Assembly: GCF_964355755.1 (NCBI RefSeq)
Contig: NC_092677.1
Span: 1,743,001-1,803,000 of the forward strand
Length of the DNA stretch: 60,000 nt
Reading direction: 5' to 3'
Origin: Antedon mediterranea
Taxonomy: Eukaryota > Echinodermata > Crinoidea > Comatulida > Antedonidae
The position numbers and the translations under genes are program-made. Positions within the stretch are counted from its first letter, which is position 1. Every line of letters starts with the position of its first letter. The notes under the pieces are model-generated. The model saw only the letters and a list, made by a program, of their open reading frames with translations, was not told the DNA's origin and did not search any database. Positions 24,701 through 39,700 of the stretch are shown one piece after another.

Positions 24701-27700
24701 TAGTAGACAAACCAGAACCGTGCCCTAGAGGAGAATATCAAACGGTATGTATTTGTTAAGGTTTGCATTGCGAATAAACACTAGTAGACAAACCAGAACC
24801 GTGCCCTAGAGGAGAATATCAAACGGTATGTATTCGTTAAGGTTTGCATTGCGAATAAACACTAGTAGACAAACCAGAACCATGCCCTAGAGGAGAATAT
24901 CAAACGGTATGTATTTGTTAAGGTTTGCATTGCGAATAAACACTAGTAGACAAACCAGAACCATGCCCTAGAGGAGAATATCAAACGGTATGTATTCGTT
25001 AAGGTTTGCATTGCGAATAAACACTAGTAGACAAACCAGAACCATGCCCTAGAGGAGAATATCAAACGGTATGTATTCGTTAAGGTTTGCATTGCGAATA
25101 AACACTAGTAGACAAACCAGAACCGTGCCCTCGAGGAGAATATCAAACGGTATGTATTTGTTAAGGTTTGCATTGCGAATAAACACTAGTAGACAAACCA
25201 GAACCATGCCCTAGAGGAGAATATCAAACGGTATGTATTCGTTAAGGTTTGTATTGCGAATAAACACTAGTAGACAAACCAGAACCATGCCCTAGAGGAG
25301 AATATCAAACGGTATGTATTCGTTAAGGTTTGCATTGCGAATAAACACTAGTAGACAAACCAGAACCATGCCCTAGAGGAGAATATCAAACGGTATGTAT
25401 TCGTTAAGGTTTGCATTGCGAATAAACACTAGTAGACAAACCAGAACCGTGCCCTCGAGGAGAATATCAAACGGTATGTATTCGTTAAGTTTGCATTGCG
25501 AATAAACACTAGTAGACAAACCAGAACCATGCCCTAGAGGAGAATATCAAACGGTATGTATTTGTTAAGGTTTGCATTGCGAATAAACACTAGTAGACAA
25601 ACCAGAACCATGCCCTAGAGGAGAATATCAAACGGTATGTATTTGTTAAGGTTTGCATTGCGAATAAACACTAGTAGACAAACCAGAACCGTGCCCTCGA
25701 GGAGAATATCAAACGGTATGTATTTGTTAAGGTTTGCATTGCGAATAAACACTAGTAGACAAACCAGAACCATGCCCTAGAGGAGAATATCAAACGGTAT
25801 GTATTCGTTAAGGTTTGTATTGCGAATAAACACTAGTAGACAAACCAGAACCATGCCCTAGAGGAGAATATCAAACGGTATGTATTCGTTAAGGTTTGCA
25901 TTGCGAATAAACACTAGTAGACAAACCAGAACCATGCCCTAGAGGAGAATATCAAACGGTATGTATTCGTTAAGGTTTGCATTGCGAATAAACACTAGTA
26001 GACAAACCAGAACCGTGCCCTCGAGGAGAATATCAAACGGTATGTATTCGTTAAGGTTTGCATTGCGAATAAACACTAGTAGACAAACCAGAACCATGCC
26101 CTAGAGGAGAATATCAAACGGTATGTATTTGTTAAGGTTTGCATTGCGAATAAACACTAGTAGACAAACCAGAACCATGCCCTAGAGGAGAATATCAAAC
26201 GGTATGTATTCGTTAAGGTTTGCATTGCGAATAAACACTAGTAGAGTCAGGTTTGTGATATGACATGTGTTTACCTAAAGGAAGTAAAGTTATTGTTATT
26301 GTTATTCTACAATGTTCTGTAGTGAGTGTAGTTAATAGTTAAATAGGTTTGAAATAATACAAAAAATCATGGTCCGTCCTATTTTTGTCTTCTTCTCAAG
26401 TTAATACTGTATGAAGCTATGGTATGTTTTGAATCTAAGATAGATCTGGTATTGGGATGAGCTATGGTTCAAACCTACAGCCCTGACATTGATAAACATG
26501 TTAATTTTTAAGCAACCACTATTTTTTTCATTTTAGGCTGCCAATTCTGAAGAATGTTTGACTTGCCTGCAAGGATACTACTGTAATGGCACTGGTACCT
26601 CTGAGCAGGTCATCTGTGATATCGGACATTATTGTCCACCAGAAAGTGTCCTGCCAACCCCATGCCCTCTGGTAAGTGGAAAATATATATATGAGTATGC
26701 TATACTTGGTTATTTGAAAACAATCTGCTAATGAGGCAGGATGTGATCTTAAGACTTGTGTGATTTTAAACACAAAGCTTAGGTGCTAATAATATTGTGT
26801 TAATATTTTTCTTATGCAATTCCACTCAATAATTTCATGAAATTCTACTCAATAATTTCAACATAAATTGTTTCTCAGGGTACATTCCGTGAAATTACTG
26901 GTGGTCAAGACTTGGATGCTTGTGATTATTGTACTCCTGGCAAGTTTTGTGGATCAACAGGTCTCAGTGCGGTCAGTGGTGATTGTGCTGCAGGTCATTA
27001 CTGTATCCTTGGAGCTAACACTTCTCATCCATTGGTTAGTTTCTTTTTTTAAATAATTAATATTTTTTTTTAAACAAGAAACTAGTAAAGTCTTATTTTC
27101 TATACTTTGTAACTTGCTTTTTAAAATTTAATACATTTATACAATATTATATTTATATAGGAAAATGCAACTGATGCCGGTGGTCTTTGCCCTGAGGGTT
27201 ACTACTGTCCTGCAGGTACAGCTGATCCATTCCATTACCCATGCGAAAATGGTACTTACAGCAACCGCACTGGCTTAGAGGAACTTGAAGATTGTACAGA
27301 TTGTCCTCCTGGTGAGGTGTGTAATGGTGAAGCACTCTATGGACCAAATGGCATTTGTGCTCCAGGTATATTCACAATTTATTAACCATTTTACTAATGA
27401 TGGTAAAACAATGTTTAGTTTCGTGTACCCAACAGATGGTTCAACAGGAATAGTCTTTAATAAATTGTATACTTCTTTCAGGCTACTTCTGCTTAGGCAA
27501 GGCAAAGTCACAGTACCCAACAGATGGTTCAACAGGTGACATATGCCCTATTGGTTTCTATTGTCCAGAAGGTTCACCTGCACCAAAGAGATGTGAAGGA
27601 GGGTACTTTACCAACATTACAGGTCAAAGTTCATGCTTTGATTGTCCAGAGAGTGAGTTATTTTATTTTGATTTAGGTTCATTATGCAAACAGTAACATT

Positions 27701-30700
27701 ACATTCATATTCAGCACTTGTTTGTTAGATCTTGTTTGTAATATATTTTTGTTATTGTCTTTTATGGTTATCACAAAAATTTAAATAAATAATAAAAAAG
27801 GTAATATTGTTTTTAGTTATGTTTTTTACTGAATGATAATGTACATATAAATCTATGTAGGGAGATATTGTCCAGATGGAGAAAGACTTCTTGAATGTCC
27901 TCGTGGTCATTACTGCCCAGTCAACACTGGAGGAAACGAGTCAATACCATGTCCACAAGGAACCTACAATCCTGCTTTGGGACTGGCACGAGAAGATGAG
28001 TGTCTTCCATGCGATGGGGGTCATTACTGTCAAGGCATTGGCATTGTAGAATTTGATGGTAGTTCTGGTGATGATTTTGGTGTCTGTGAGCCTAGGTACT
28101 ATTGTCTCCAAGGTTAGTCTTATATTTATTATTAATATATGTAATAAAACCCGCCTTATATTTAATGTCTTCCATTTAATGAAACTTAATTTGATAGAAA
28201 CTCTTTAACACCCTCATGAGTAAGTCTCATGGTATTTAACATTTTTTAATTTGTCTTTATTTAATATTTATTGTAACAAAGTAAACATTGTTGAATTTAC
28301 AAAAGTTGAATTTGTTGGTTTGTTTTTGTTTTAGGTGTTAATGTGAGTAACCCTGAAGAAGGAACATACAGCGGTGACGGAGGTCCATGTCCTCAGGGTT
28401 TTTATTGCCCAGAAGAGACAACCTACCCCAAATCTTGTCCCAACGGTACATACTCAGATCTGCTTAGACTTCAAGATGAGAGTGAATGTGAAAGCTGTGA
28501 TCCTGGTTACTACTGTGGAACTGTAAACCTCACCCAGCCACAAGGTCAATGTGATTCTGGTTTCTTCTGCACAAGTGGAGCAATCTATCCAAATCCTACA
28601 GGTAAGAATGTATAGCTGCTGTGGAATGAGCGCCATTTGGTGACAGCTCAAAATGAAGGAACTTTAGTGGAGATGGTTGTATTGCGTAAAGCTCATTAGA
28701 AAAAAACCCTATAATTAAAGAATGTTACTCTACGATAGAGGCCATTGAGATGGAGTGACCTCTATCTGAACTCGTTAATGAGGAAAGACTTTGTGTTAAG
28801 GAGGAGGAGACAAGTTGTTGGTCCAATAAACCTGTATTTATTAACTATTGTACATGTCAAGTCTCTATTTTAATAACTGCCATCCATTACACAAATATTA
28901 ATTCTGTATTAGTTATATACTAAAAGAATCATTTAATCAAGTAATACTACATACTAGATAATTATCTTTTATCATACTTTAACATAGGAGGAGACTCAAC
29001 TGGTGGACCATGTCCTACTAAACATTATTGCCCTAATGGTACCGCAGTACCATTAGGCTGTCCGGTTGGAACTTACAATAACTTAGAGCAACAATCAGAA
29101 TGCTTTACTTGTCCTGCTGGTTACTATTGTCCAGAATCTATTAGTGACTTCAGCTTATATAGATGCCCTGCTGGATATTATTGTCCTAATGGTAAGTCAA
29201 ATATACTCCTCAAAAATGTCACTGTAAAAGCTATGTGAGAAACTAAATGGACCTACAAAGCTGAAATGGACGTATACCATTATTTTGCATTCACTAATTT
29301 GAATTATAACTAGTATACCTGTTTTATCTTAGCTTGCTTATGCTCAGCAGTAGATACATGAAATTACACTGAACCATTAAATGCAATAGTGAATTTTAAT
29401 ACAAGTTTATTTATTTAATTTATTTTTAATTAGGAACAACACATATGTATGAGTACCCTTGTCCAAAGGGATACTATCGTGAAGATGACTTTGGAATGAG
29501 CTTAAGCGACTGCACTCCATGTGACCCAGGAAAGTATTGTGGGACAGAAGGGAACACAACATATACAGACGACTGTGACCCAGGTAGGCCAATTTATTCA
29601 AATTAATTTCTCTAATTAAGAGGTTACTAACTATCTTTTCTTTTTTTGTTGATCATTCCATATATATATATATATATATGCTTCTTAATGTAATTTTTTT
29701 TAAACATAAAATGAATATTTTATTAATATACCTCCTTCTTAAAATTATTATCTGAAATATAAAATAAATAATGCAAGTCCAATTCTACAGTATAAAGTCA
29801 TGCTATAAGTCACTGGTGATATAAGAGTTGAGTCTATTGTATCCACCATGTCCACCATCGTATGGTTAAATTTGTGAATCTTTTCTTAGGCTATTTTTGC
29901 ATCCGAGCTGCGTACACTGCTACACCTGATGACTGGGGTAACTACACTGATGGAGATTGTCTTTGCCCTGCAAATATTACTGGTGGAAGGTGTCAACCAG
30001 GCTACTATTGTCCACGAGGCTCAAGTGAGCCCCAGGAATGTACGGAGGGGGATTATTGTGAAACACATGGTAAGTTATTTTTTAAATATTTTTCTTGCAT
30101 TCAATCTTCATTCCTGTCTGGTATAAATTTATTTATAACTTAGTTTTACAAGTGTAGCTCTAACAGCTGTACTAAATCAGTACAGCTGACTTGAAGAGGG
30201 TCTCTTAAAACAATACAAAAATATACAGATGACATTCAAACATAGATACAAGAGGATTCATAAAAGTTAAAATATAAATGTATTTTGCCATTATTTAAAT
30301 TATTCTATTGGTTTATATTTTTTCTTTAGGCTTATCTGATGTCACTGCACCTTGTAAAGAGGGTCACTACTGTATCAGCAAAGCAAGCAGAATTGACCCA
30401 GAAGATGGTATAACTGGAGATGTCTGCCCTCCTGGCAGATATTGCAATGCTGGGACCGGTGTTAATCCTCCAAAGTGCCCTCGAGGGAAATACTCTAGTG
30501 CGAGTGGTCTGACAGACATCGACCAATGTTCAAATTGTACAGCTGGGTTTTATTGTGAAGATGAGGGATTAACTACCGTTACTGATCCTTGTGATCCAGG
30601 CTACTACTGTCCAACAGGACAACAATCCAGTAATCCATTCCATTGTGAGACAGGGTATTATTGTCCAGAAGGAAGTCCTGATCAAGTTCCATGTCAATCT

Positions 30701-33700
30701 GGAAGTTACCAAGATGAGATTGCTCAATCAACTTGCAAGATATGTCTCTCAGGTAATTGGAAAGAAAGGAGTTTATAATGTTTGCTGTATGTTGCTTGAA
30801 AAAGAAAACGAAAAATAGATTGTAGTGGCAATGTTTTGGTGGATGAAATACTTGCTTACTGATCACATGGTATTTGGCTCAAATCATGTCATAATTCCAG
30901 GTTTATAAAGCACAAGTTCCCCATCCTTCAATTGGCTATAGTCATGTATTAGCTGGTGAATGAACATTAGAATAAAAAATTGTGCCTAATGTGGTAGGCC
31001 TATTTTTAACTTTTTTTCATTATTGTAATATCATGTTTATTATTCCGTTTATTGTAATATACCTAGTTAATAATGACAGCATCCTGTAATTTAAGGTCTG
31101 TAAAATGTACACATCAAATATTATTATAATTGTGATTGTAGGTTATTACTGTGATGTGGCTGATGCTCCTATTGATGACTACACCATGTATCCGTGCCCT
31201 CAAGGCTACTACTGCCCCAACGGCACAGAGTTTAATACTCAGTTTAGCTGCCCTAATGGCACATATGGTTCACAACAACAACTAGAGGATGATGGTGAAT
31301 GCACAGAGTGCCCTCCTGGAAAGTACTGCTTTGGTACTGGAAATACTGATACCACAGGTAAGGTTCCTGCTCTTAAATTTACTTTTTTTCTTAAGCGTCG
31401 TCTACACTATCAAACTTTATGTGACAAAAAAATGTGATGTGCCCATATATGGACATGATGATGTCATATTACCAACATATTTGGGCATATCACTACCATA
31501 TTTTGGCACATCACACTTTTTGTAACTAGTTTGATAGTGTAGACAGAGCTTTATGGTCAACATACCACTGCTACCTAACACCCAGACTTGGTTTCCCATC
31601 TTTCAATTAACAAGTCATATGCTGCTGTTGGATGTAGATTAGAAAAAGTAAGAAAAGAGGTAGAAAAGTCACGATATTGTTTATTGTTGATGGCAATGTG
31701 AAAGTGTTTTAAATAATTTAATAATTTAATTTTCATATATTTTCTTCAAACATGTTAGATGATTGTGAAGCTGGTTTCTGGTGTAAGGGTCGTGCGTCCA
31801 CTTCAGTTCCAACTGATGGCGTGACTGGTCAAGAATGTCCAGAAGGAAAATTCTGTGTTGCGGGAACTCCAGCCCCAGAAAACTGTCCTGTAGGAACATG
31901 GTCTGACAGTGTAGGTCTACAAAATGTATCTTTATGTCAGGCATGTACTGAAGGCTACTATTGTAATGGAACTGGATTGACTAGCCCATCAGGACCCTGT
32001 GATCCTGGGTAGGTATTTTTTTATTATTTATTATTATTTTTTCTTATACGCATCGAAAAGCGAGAAACTAGCCAATTACAGGATAGATAAACTATTTTAT
32101 AATTTTCTTTATCATGGATGTTAAATTAATGTACATGTATACATTTCTACATCACAATTTTCTCTTTCCTCCGCTGACTAATGTGATTTCTGTAGGTTGA
32201 CTTTTTTACACCATGATTTTTTATTTCATTGAAATGTACCATGAGTATCTCCCTATATAAGATTTCCATATTATTATTAGATTAGATTCCTGAAATATGT
32301 TGTCACTCTATTGGAATTATTATTTGTAAAAAAAATGTTATTCTATATTTGTTTATAGATTTTATTGTGTGTCTAATGCTGTATCAGCAACACCAAATGA
32401 TACAGTCACCGGTGGACCTTGTACAAAGGGTCATTATTGTCCTGGTGCTACGCCGAGCCCGATTCCATGTGAGGCTGGAACATTCATGACGGAAACGCAC
32501 GCCGATGAGTGTAATATCTGCTATGCTGGATTCTACTGTGTGACTGGTTATGAACCTGAAAGATGCCCTGCTGGTAAGTTGCAAGAACAACATATTTTAG
32601 TAACAATAATGAACTAGATCTATGCTAATCACATGACATCTTCTAAGTAGGCCTACACTAATTTGTGATTGGCTAATTGATTGTCTTAGTACTATTCAAT
32701 ATGGCCAGTACTGTATGTCAATTTTTTCAAATAAAATTGAATTAAAAGATCCACAATGCATTATCCCTCCAAACTCTATTGTTTTGTAATGATTATTAAA
32801 CAAACAACGAATAAATTTTAACGTTGTTGTATATTTCAGGATTCTACTGTCCAGCTGGAACTGGATATGACTGGCAGCCATGCCCCACAGGAACATTCAG
32901 TACAAACGATGGCTTATCCAATGAAACACAATGCACACAATGCAGTGCTGGTAAATATTGTGCAGAAACAAATGCCACCATGGTAACAGGAAAATGTGAT
33001 CCTGGGTATTACTGCGTGGAAGGGTCAGATACACCTACACCAGAGGTCAACTTTAAAGGTCAGTTAATGTTATATTCATGTGTAAAAAAAGTTATTTTGT
33101 CAAATCTTGATTGTACATTTTATTTATTTAAAAAAAAATTGTTTAAGTTTAATAAATATTATAAAAAGTAATTAACATTTTTAAAAATTTTTATTTGACC
33201 TTATGTAGGAACTGCTGGTTTATGTTATGAGGGTCATTATTGTCCAATTGCCACTTCTACACCTTCTCCATGTCCAAGAGGAACATTTAGCAATATCACC
33301 AAGCTAACAAATGATGTAAGTAACATCATTTATATAAAACACCTTGTCGTTTTGTTTTTCAAAGAATCTCACTAATTTGTATTTATGTACTGTAAATGTA
33401 TATAAATCCAAAGGCAAATTACTGAAAAAAAATGACAATGCTGTGGGTATCAGTGGCTGGATCTCAAGGGAGATACAAAATAAAATAATCAAAAACCTAA
33501 ATCAAAACGATAAAGTAAAACCACCAGAAAAATTATCAGAGCTTTTGGGCAACACTAACCCCAAATTGAGAATAGCAGACAAGCGCTGCCTGAGTGGACT
33601 GGATTAAAAGAAATAAAAACAAAGGAGGCACAGGCTGGCTATTCACCAGCCTGTGCCTCCTTTGTGGAGAGAATAGAGTAGAAAACAATGAAGATAGGTT

Positions 33701-36700
33701 GGTAGATATAAACCAATTGCTTTATTTTCTTTTCAGTCTGAATGTACAGACTGCCTGTATGGCCAGTATTGTGAAACTGAAGGTTTGGTGTACCCAACTG
33801 GAGATTGCTACGCTGGCTTTTACTGTCTTCGTGGAGCTAAAGATCCCAACAATCCTATAGTTGATGAAACCAGTGGTCCTTGCCCTGTGGGTTACTACTG
33901 TCCCAATGGCACATCATATCCATTGGCCTGTCTACCAGGAACTTACAATCCATCAATTGGCCAATCAGAATGCTTAGAATGTGAACCAGGGTAAAATATA
34001 ATTTTGGTGATTTTTTTTGGTAATAGTACTGGTTGACCTATTCTGCATTAAAGTTATATACCCGTGCTTTATCTATACTAAAACAATGCTTCCATTCCAG
34101 ATATTGGTGTCCAGAGAATTCAACTGACTACCAGGATACACCATGTCCAACTGGCCACTACTGTCCAGCAGGAACACCATCCAGTGACCAGTACCCATGT
34201 CCAAAAGGCTACTATAATGATTACGAAGGTCAACAGACTCTGGATGATTGTAAACCATGTCCACCTGGTATGCTAATTAGTTTGTAGCTAAGTGTAGAAC
34301 AAATTAAATGATTGGGTTGATTGTATGACCATCTACCTTATTTATAATTCTTATTCATTCATTACTCTACTAGTCATTAGGATACTAGTGATTTTACTGT
34401 AATATTTTTGTTCACAGGTAAATTCTGTGAAACATCTGGCCTTTCCAGTGACAGTGGATCATGTGACGCTGGTTGGTACTGTGTCCGAGGCGCATGGTCA
34501 AGAACACCAATTGATCTTGGAGACAGTAACTCAACATCTAGCTGTTTCTGTGCTTCTAATTCCACTGGTGGTCAGTGCATGCCTGGACAGTTTTGTCCGG
34601 AAGGATCATCAGAGCCAACGCCATGTACCAGAGGTATTAACTCTTTTTATCTTAACTCATATACTCATTATCATTGAAAGTTACAAAGAGGAACAAAATT
34701 TAAAGATTTTTTTAAAATAAAAATATCAGTCCTTCTCTGTTCAGTGATAATTTAAAACTAAATTCTTTGTGTATGTTCTCCTTGTTCTTGTTTTTGATTT
34801 TAAGGACTTGTTAATTTCTTTTAGGTTACTATTGTGATGCATTTGGCCTTGCAAATGAGACTGATGAATGTGACCCTGGATATTACTGCACCCTAGGGGC
34901 ATCTGTATCAGACCCTGTCGATAATGTAACTGGCAATGAGTGCCCTGAAGGACATTATTGCCCAAGAGGTACCTATGACCCAATACAGTGCCCTGCTGGT
35001 TACTTCTCAAACACAACTCGTAATGATGAAATTGGCGATTGTCTTGACTGTTTACCAGGTGAGTTGTATATTCTTTAATTCTAAAAATAACAATTGAAAA
35101 GAATTTTGTCTATTTCACAATAGTAGCCAGAATCTTTTTTTATCAACAAAGATTCTACTTGCATTTGTTTACTAATCATTAATGATCAAAGTAATTTATG
35201 AAATCTACCTAATTTACATTAATAGGCTACTACTGTGAAGGCAGTGGGCTGACCAAACCAACAGCAATATGTGATGCAGGCTTCTATTGTCCAGGTGGAC
35301 AGAATACAAGCCGACCTGCTGAGTACACATGTTCACCTGGTCATTACTGTCCAGAAAGTAGCCCTCAAGAAAGAACATGCGAGCTTGGGCTCTACCAAGA
35401 TGAATGGGGACAGGTATGTTGTATGCTCTCAATGTTCAACACCATATATTTATTAGTTTGTTTATTATTTATTTATACTGGACAGCCTCTCTAGAGGGCC
35501 CAGTTATGATCAGTGGCTGTGATGTGCTAGTACACCTTAAGTATATCCCAACTCATCCCGAAACATGTATGAGATTTTCTTAACGTTTAATTTTTTTCTG
35601 CACAAAAATGTATAGCAACACCAGTGTTGTATACCTAATATCTATTATTTGCGTTTGTTTTACAGGAAGAGTGTAAGATATGTCCAGAAGGCTACTACTG
35701 TGATAGCACACTTCAAAATGATACGTTTTGCTCACATGGTGTGCAGAACCCCCAGACTTGTCCAGAGGGCTACTATTGTCCAAATGGAACCAAATTTGAC
35801 CAAGAGTTTGGGTGTCCTCTCGGAACATACTCAGATGATATCAAGTTGAAGGACTTTACAGAATGCACACAGTGTACAGGAGGAATGTATTGTGATGAGT
35901 TAGGATTGCCTGCCCCTAAAGGACAGTGTTTAGCTGGGTAACTAGTTTATCATATTTTTGAAGTGTAGTAATTTTCTGAATGATTGTAATCCAAATGGTA
36001 CTGTGTTTGATCAACTAACATTCAAATCTATTTTTATTTTTCTAGTCTTCTGATGACAACTATAGAGTGAACATGAGAAATGATTGTATTGTAAAAAAAT
36101 ATGTTATGATTATATAACCAAAACCTTGTTCTTTATAGATATTATTGTAAGCTTGGCTCAAGTTCACCAACTCCAGAGGACGGTGTGACGGGTGACATTT
36201 GTCCAGAGGGTGCTTTCTGTCCAATGGGTTCAAATAAGACGTACCTGTGTCCACCTGGAACCTATAATCCAACTACAGGTAGATAACATTTGTTTTAGTT
36301 TTTGATATAATTTGAAAATAAAATTTGTTTGGTTATGAAAATTACTCTTGAAGGTGTATAAAACTAATTTGAAACTTTGCTAATTATCAACTTTAAATAA
36401 TCGTTATTTCACATAGGTCTTGAATCGGTTGACCAGTGCCTTGGTTGTGAAGCTGGTCAGTTTTGTCCAGAGTATGGCATGAACATGACAGCAGGGGACT
36501 GTGATGAACGGTTCTATTGTAGTGGAAATGCCTCATCTCCTGCTCCAACAGATGGTCAGACTGGTAAATACATTTTTAATTATTTGTTAACTTGATACTG
36601 TATACAGTGGTATATAGTGAGCATGGTAAACGGTGATGGTGTTCTATAGTCTTTCAAAACTAAGGACCCTCTATTAAAAAAAGAGTTATATCCAAGTTAG

Positions 36701-39700
36701 CCTGAATTCATTGCAATAAATAGTGTGTTTACTGCCACCTTGATACAAAGAAAAAGAAGAAAACTGACAAATGATTTGTATTATTCTATTTAGGTGATGA
36801 GTGTCCAATCGGTCACTACTGTCCTTCTGGATCACCTGTTCCATTACCATGTGATCCCGGTACATACACGGATACTACCACCAATCATGAGTGCTTACCA
36901 TGTACTCCTGGTCATTATTGTATCACAGGGTCAAACCCTGAGGTAAGTGTTTTATATAAACAATCTTTATTTTGCAGACAATTACATGTATGGTTATTAT
37001 AGTAACAATAAAAAATGAATTACTTTATATATAAACTAATACGACTATACTAATATGTTATTAATTGGAATTTGTTACATAGGATTGTCCAGCAGGCTTC
37101 TACTGTCCTGAAGGCACTGGGCATGTCTGGGAGGCCTGTCCACCAGGCACCTTCAGCAGTATGACAGGCCTTGCCAATGTTACTCAGTGTACACAATGTC
37201 TGCCAGGCTACTTCTGTGATAGTTTCAATGCTACTGTCACCTCTGGTTTCTGTGACCCAGGCTTTTATTGCCTTTTGGGATCAGATAGCCAGCAACCAGG
37301 AGATTCATCAACTGGGGATGCTGGGGTGTGCCCTACAGGATATTACTGTGGATTTGGTAAGATTTGTTTTGACCTTTGTCATTACCATCATCCATTCTTC
37401 CAATACCCAATAATTTGCATTCTCAGCATACATACACAAACAAAGCTAATATATTCCAATTTATAGTTCTTAAAGCTTTGTTAATGTACTCTTTACCTTT
37501 GAAACGATTTTACAATTTATGTTTTAAAATTTCTTTTAGGTACTGGTGAACCTGACCCATGTCCTGCATCAACCTTCAGCAACGTGACAGGAATTACTGC
37601 TGAACAGTACTGCCAACAATGTCTTGAAGGTGAAACTATTTTAGCTTTTTCATCGTCAAACTCAATAAATAATTGTACAGTTGTGGTATTACTTTTTATT
37701 TTGCGAGTTTCCATGTATAACACTTATTATTACTATTCAATTTCAGGCATGTATTGTGATACACCTGGCCTAGCATACCCCAAAGGATTATGTGAAGAAG
37801 GTTTCTACTGTCAGCTTGGTTCCAACAACTCTAACCCTAGCACAGTAACCAGTGCAGGAGGGCCTTGTCCTCCAGGTACATATTGTATGAGTGGGTCCAG
37901 TGAGCCTACAGACTGTTTGCCTGGGTATTACAATCCAGTTTATATGCAAAGTGACTGCTTGAATTGCCCAGAAGGCTCATACTGTGATGATGGATGCATT
38001 ACTCCTGACATTTGTCCTAAAGGTATGAATACCATTGTTGGTGTATTAAAACAAGTTATCATATTTATTTTTCATTTAGGGTACTACTACTAGAAGTACA
38101 GTGGTACATATATTTTTTTTTTTTCAAAAAACACATTTCTAGTAACTAAATACATTTTATGTCTATGTCTACAGGTCACTTCTGTCCCAATAACACTGGC
38201 TTTGCTACTCAGTTTCCATGTAACAATGGTACATTCAACAACCGTACTGGTGGAAGCAGTGTTGACAGCTGTCAACTATGTATAGCAGGACATTACTGTC
38301 CATATAAGGGAATGATCGAACCAGAAGGCTTATGTGATGAGGGCTGGTACTGCACCTTGGGAGCATGGAAAGCTAGGCCAACAACATTAGGAAATGATAC
38401 AGGTAACATTTTGCATAACATTGAATTAATCAAATGAAAATTATCTATGTACAAATTCTTTCAAAGAATACACTGATTATTTGGTGTTCTATTCAATTAT
38501 TTTTATGTTAGACCTTGGATGCCATTGTCCAGCTGAAAGCACTGGAGGTAGATGCTTAGCCGGTACTTACTGTCCAGCAGGATCTGACCAGCCCATACCA
38601 TGCGACCCAGGCTATTACTGTCAATTTGATGAACTGGCTAATGTATCAGGACCTTGCCAAGCAGGGTTCTACTGCAGTGGAAGTACTATCCTGCCAAACC
38701 CTGTCAATGACACAACTGGTGACATCTGCCCTCAGGGATACTACTGTCCCGAGGGGAGTTCCGGTCCAGAGGCTTGCTCTCCAGGAACATACAGTAACAC
38801 TTTTGAAAACCATAACATCACTGATTGTATTCCATGCACTGCTGGTAAATACTGCACTGGTTGGGGGCGAGTTGAACCCAACGATTACTGTGATGAAGGC
38901 TGGTTCTGTCCTGAAGGGTCAACAGCTGCTCAACCACCTGGAAATGAATGCTTAGCTGGACATCAGTGTCCAGTCGGTAGCCCTGATCAAAGTGCTTGTC
39001 TGTCTGGTTCATATCAACCTTTTACTGGGCAAGGAGAATGCTATGATTGTCCTGCTGGTTAGTATGAAATTTATTTGTGTTGCATCTGAGAAATGCATCC
39101 AAATGTCTTTTTAAAGGTATTTCCATCATCAATAAAAAAACTATAAATAAATTTCAAATGTTTTCTATTTGTTTTAAGGTTCCTATTGTGATCAGAATGA
39201 GGCAATTGAAGAACTTCAGAGTGGAATGCTCGCAGAGACCCATGGAGTAGTTACACCGAAAGATTGCCCTGCTGGTGAGTGCAGTAGCAAGTATTGTAGA
39301 GAACAAATGATTTTCACAAATACAATCAATTTTAAAAGTTATAGCTCTAACTGACAGCTGTGAAATGACCAAGAGATTAGTTTTTGGATTAAAATTGTAA
39401 ATTATTTTGCAGGTTTTTACTGTCCAAATGGAACTGAAACCGCTCGTCAATACCCATGTCCAATTGGCACTTACAGTAACACCACCAACTTGGAAAACAT
39501 CACAGAATGTAGAGCCTGCCCTCAAGGTAATGTTTGCTTTCTAAATTTTTCAGCAGTTTAAATTAAACTAAAAGAACAATAGGCCTATGCAATGCAGAGT
39601 ATCCAACAAGCACCAGCTTCTTTTGGTACTTTTGAACATTGTAATTGTGAATGAAAATATAAGTCTTGTGTAGTGGTTAACAAAGACATTTTTTTTCTTT

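Noticed and set aside
24464-26244. CRISPR-like or satellite reading of the 81-bp array
   Set aside because: Units are contiguous with no variable spacers and the genome is eukaryotic. The unit is derived from exon 47 and its intron.
24545-26244. Cryptic 38-base mini-exons inside the 81-bp units (ag before acaaacc, gtatgt after)
   Set aside because: 38 is not a multiple of three and no pyrimidine tract precedes the ag, so frame-keeping exons are unlikely.
33344-33607. Open frame in intron 62 as an alternative exon of the gene
   Set aside because: No cysteine-module pattern and no convincing acceptor-donor pair in a compatible phase. Kept only as a possible inserted fragment.
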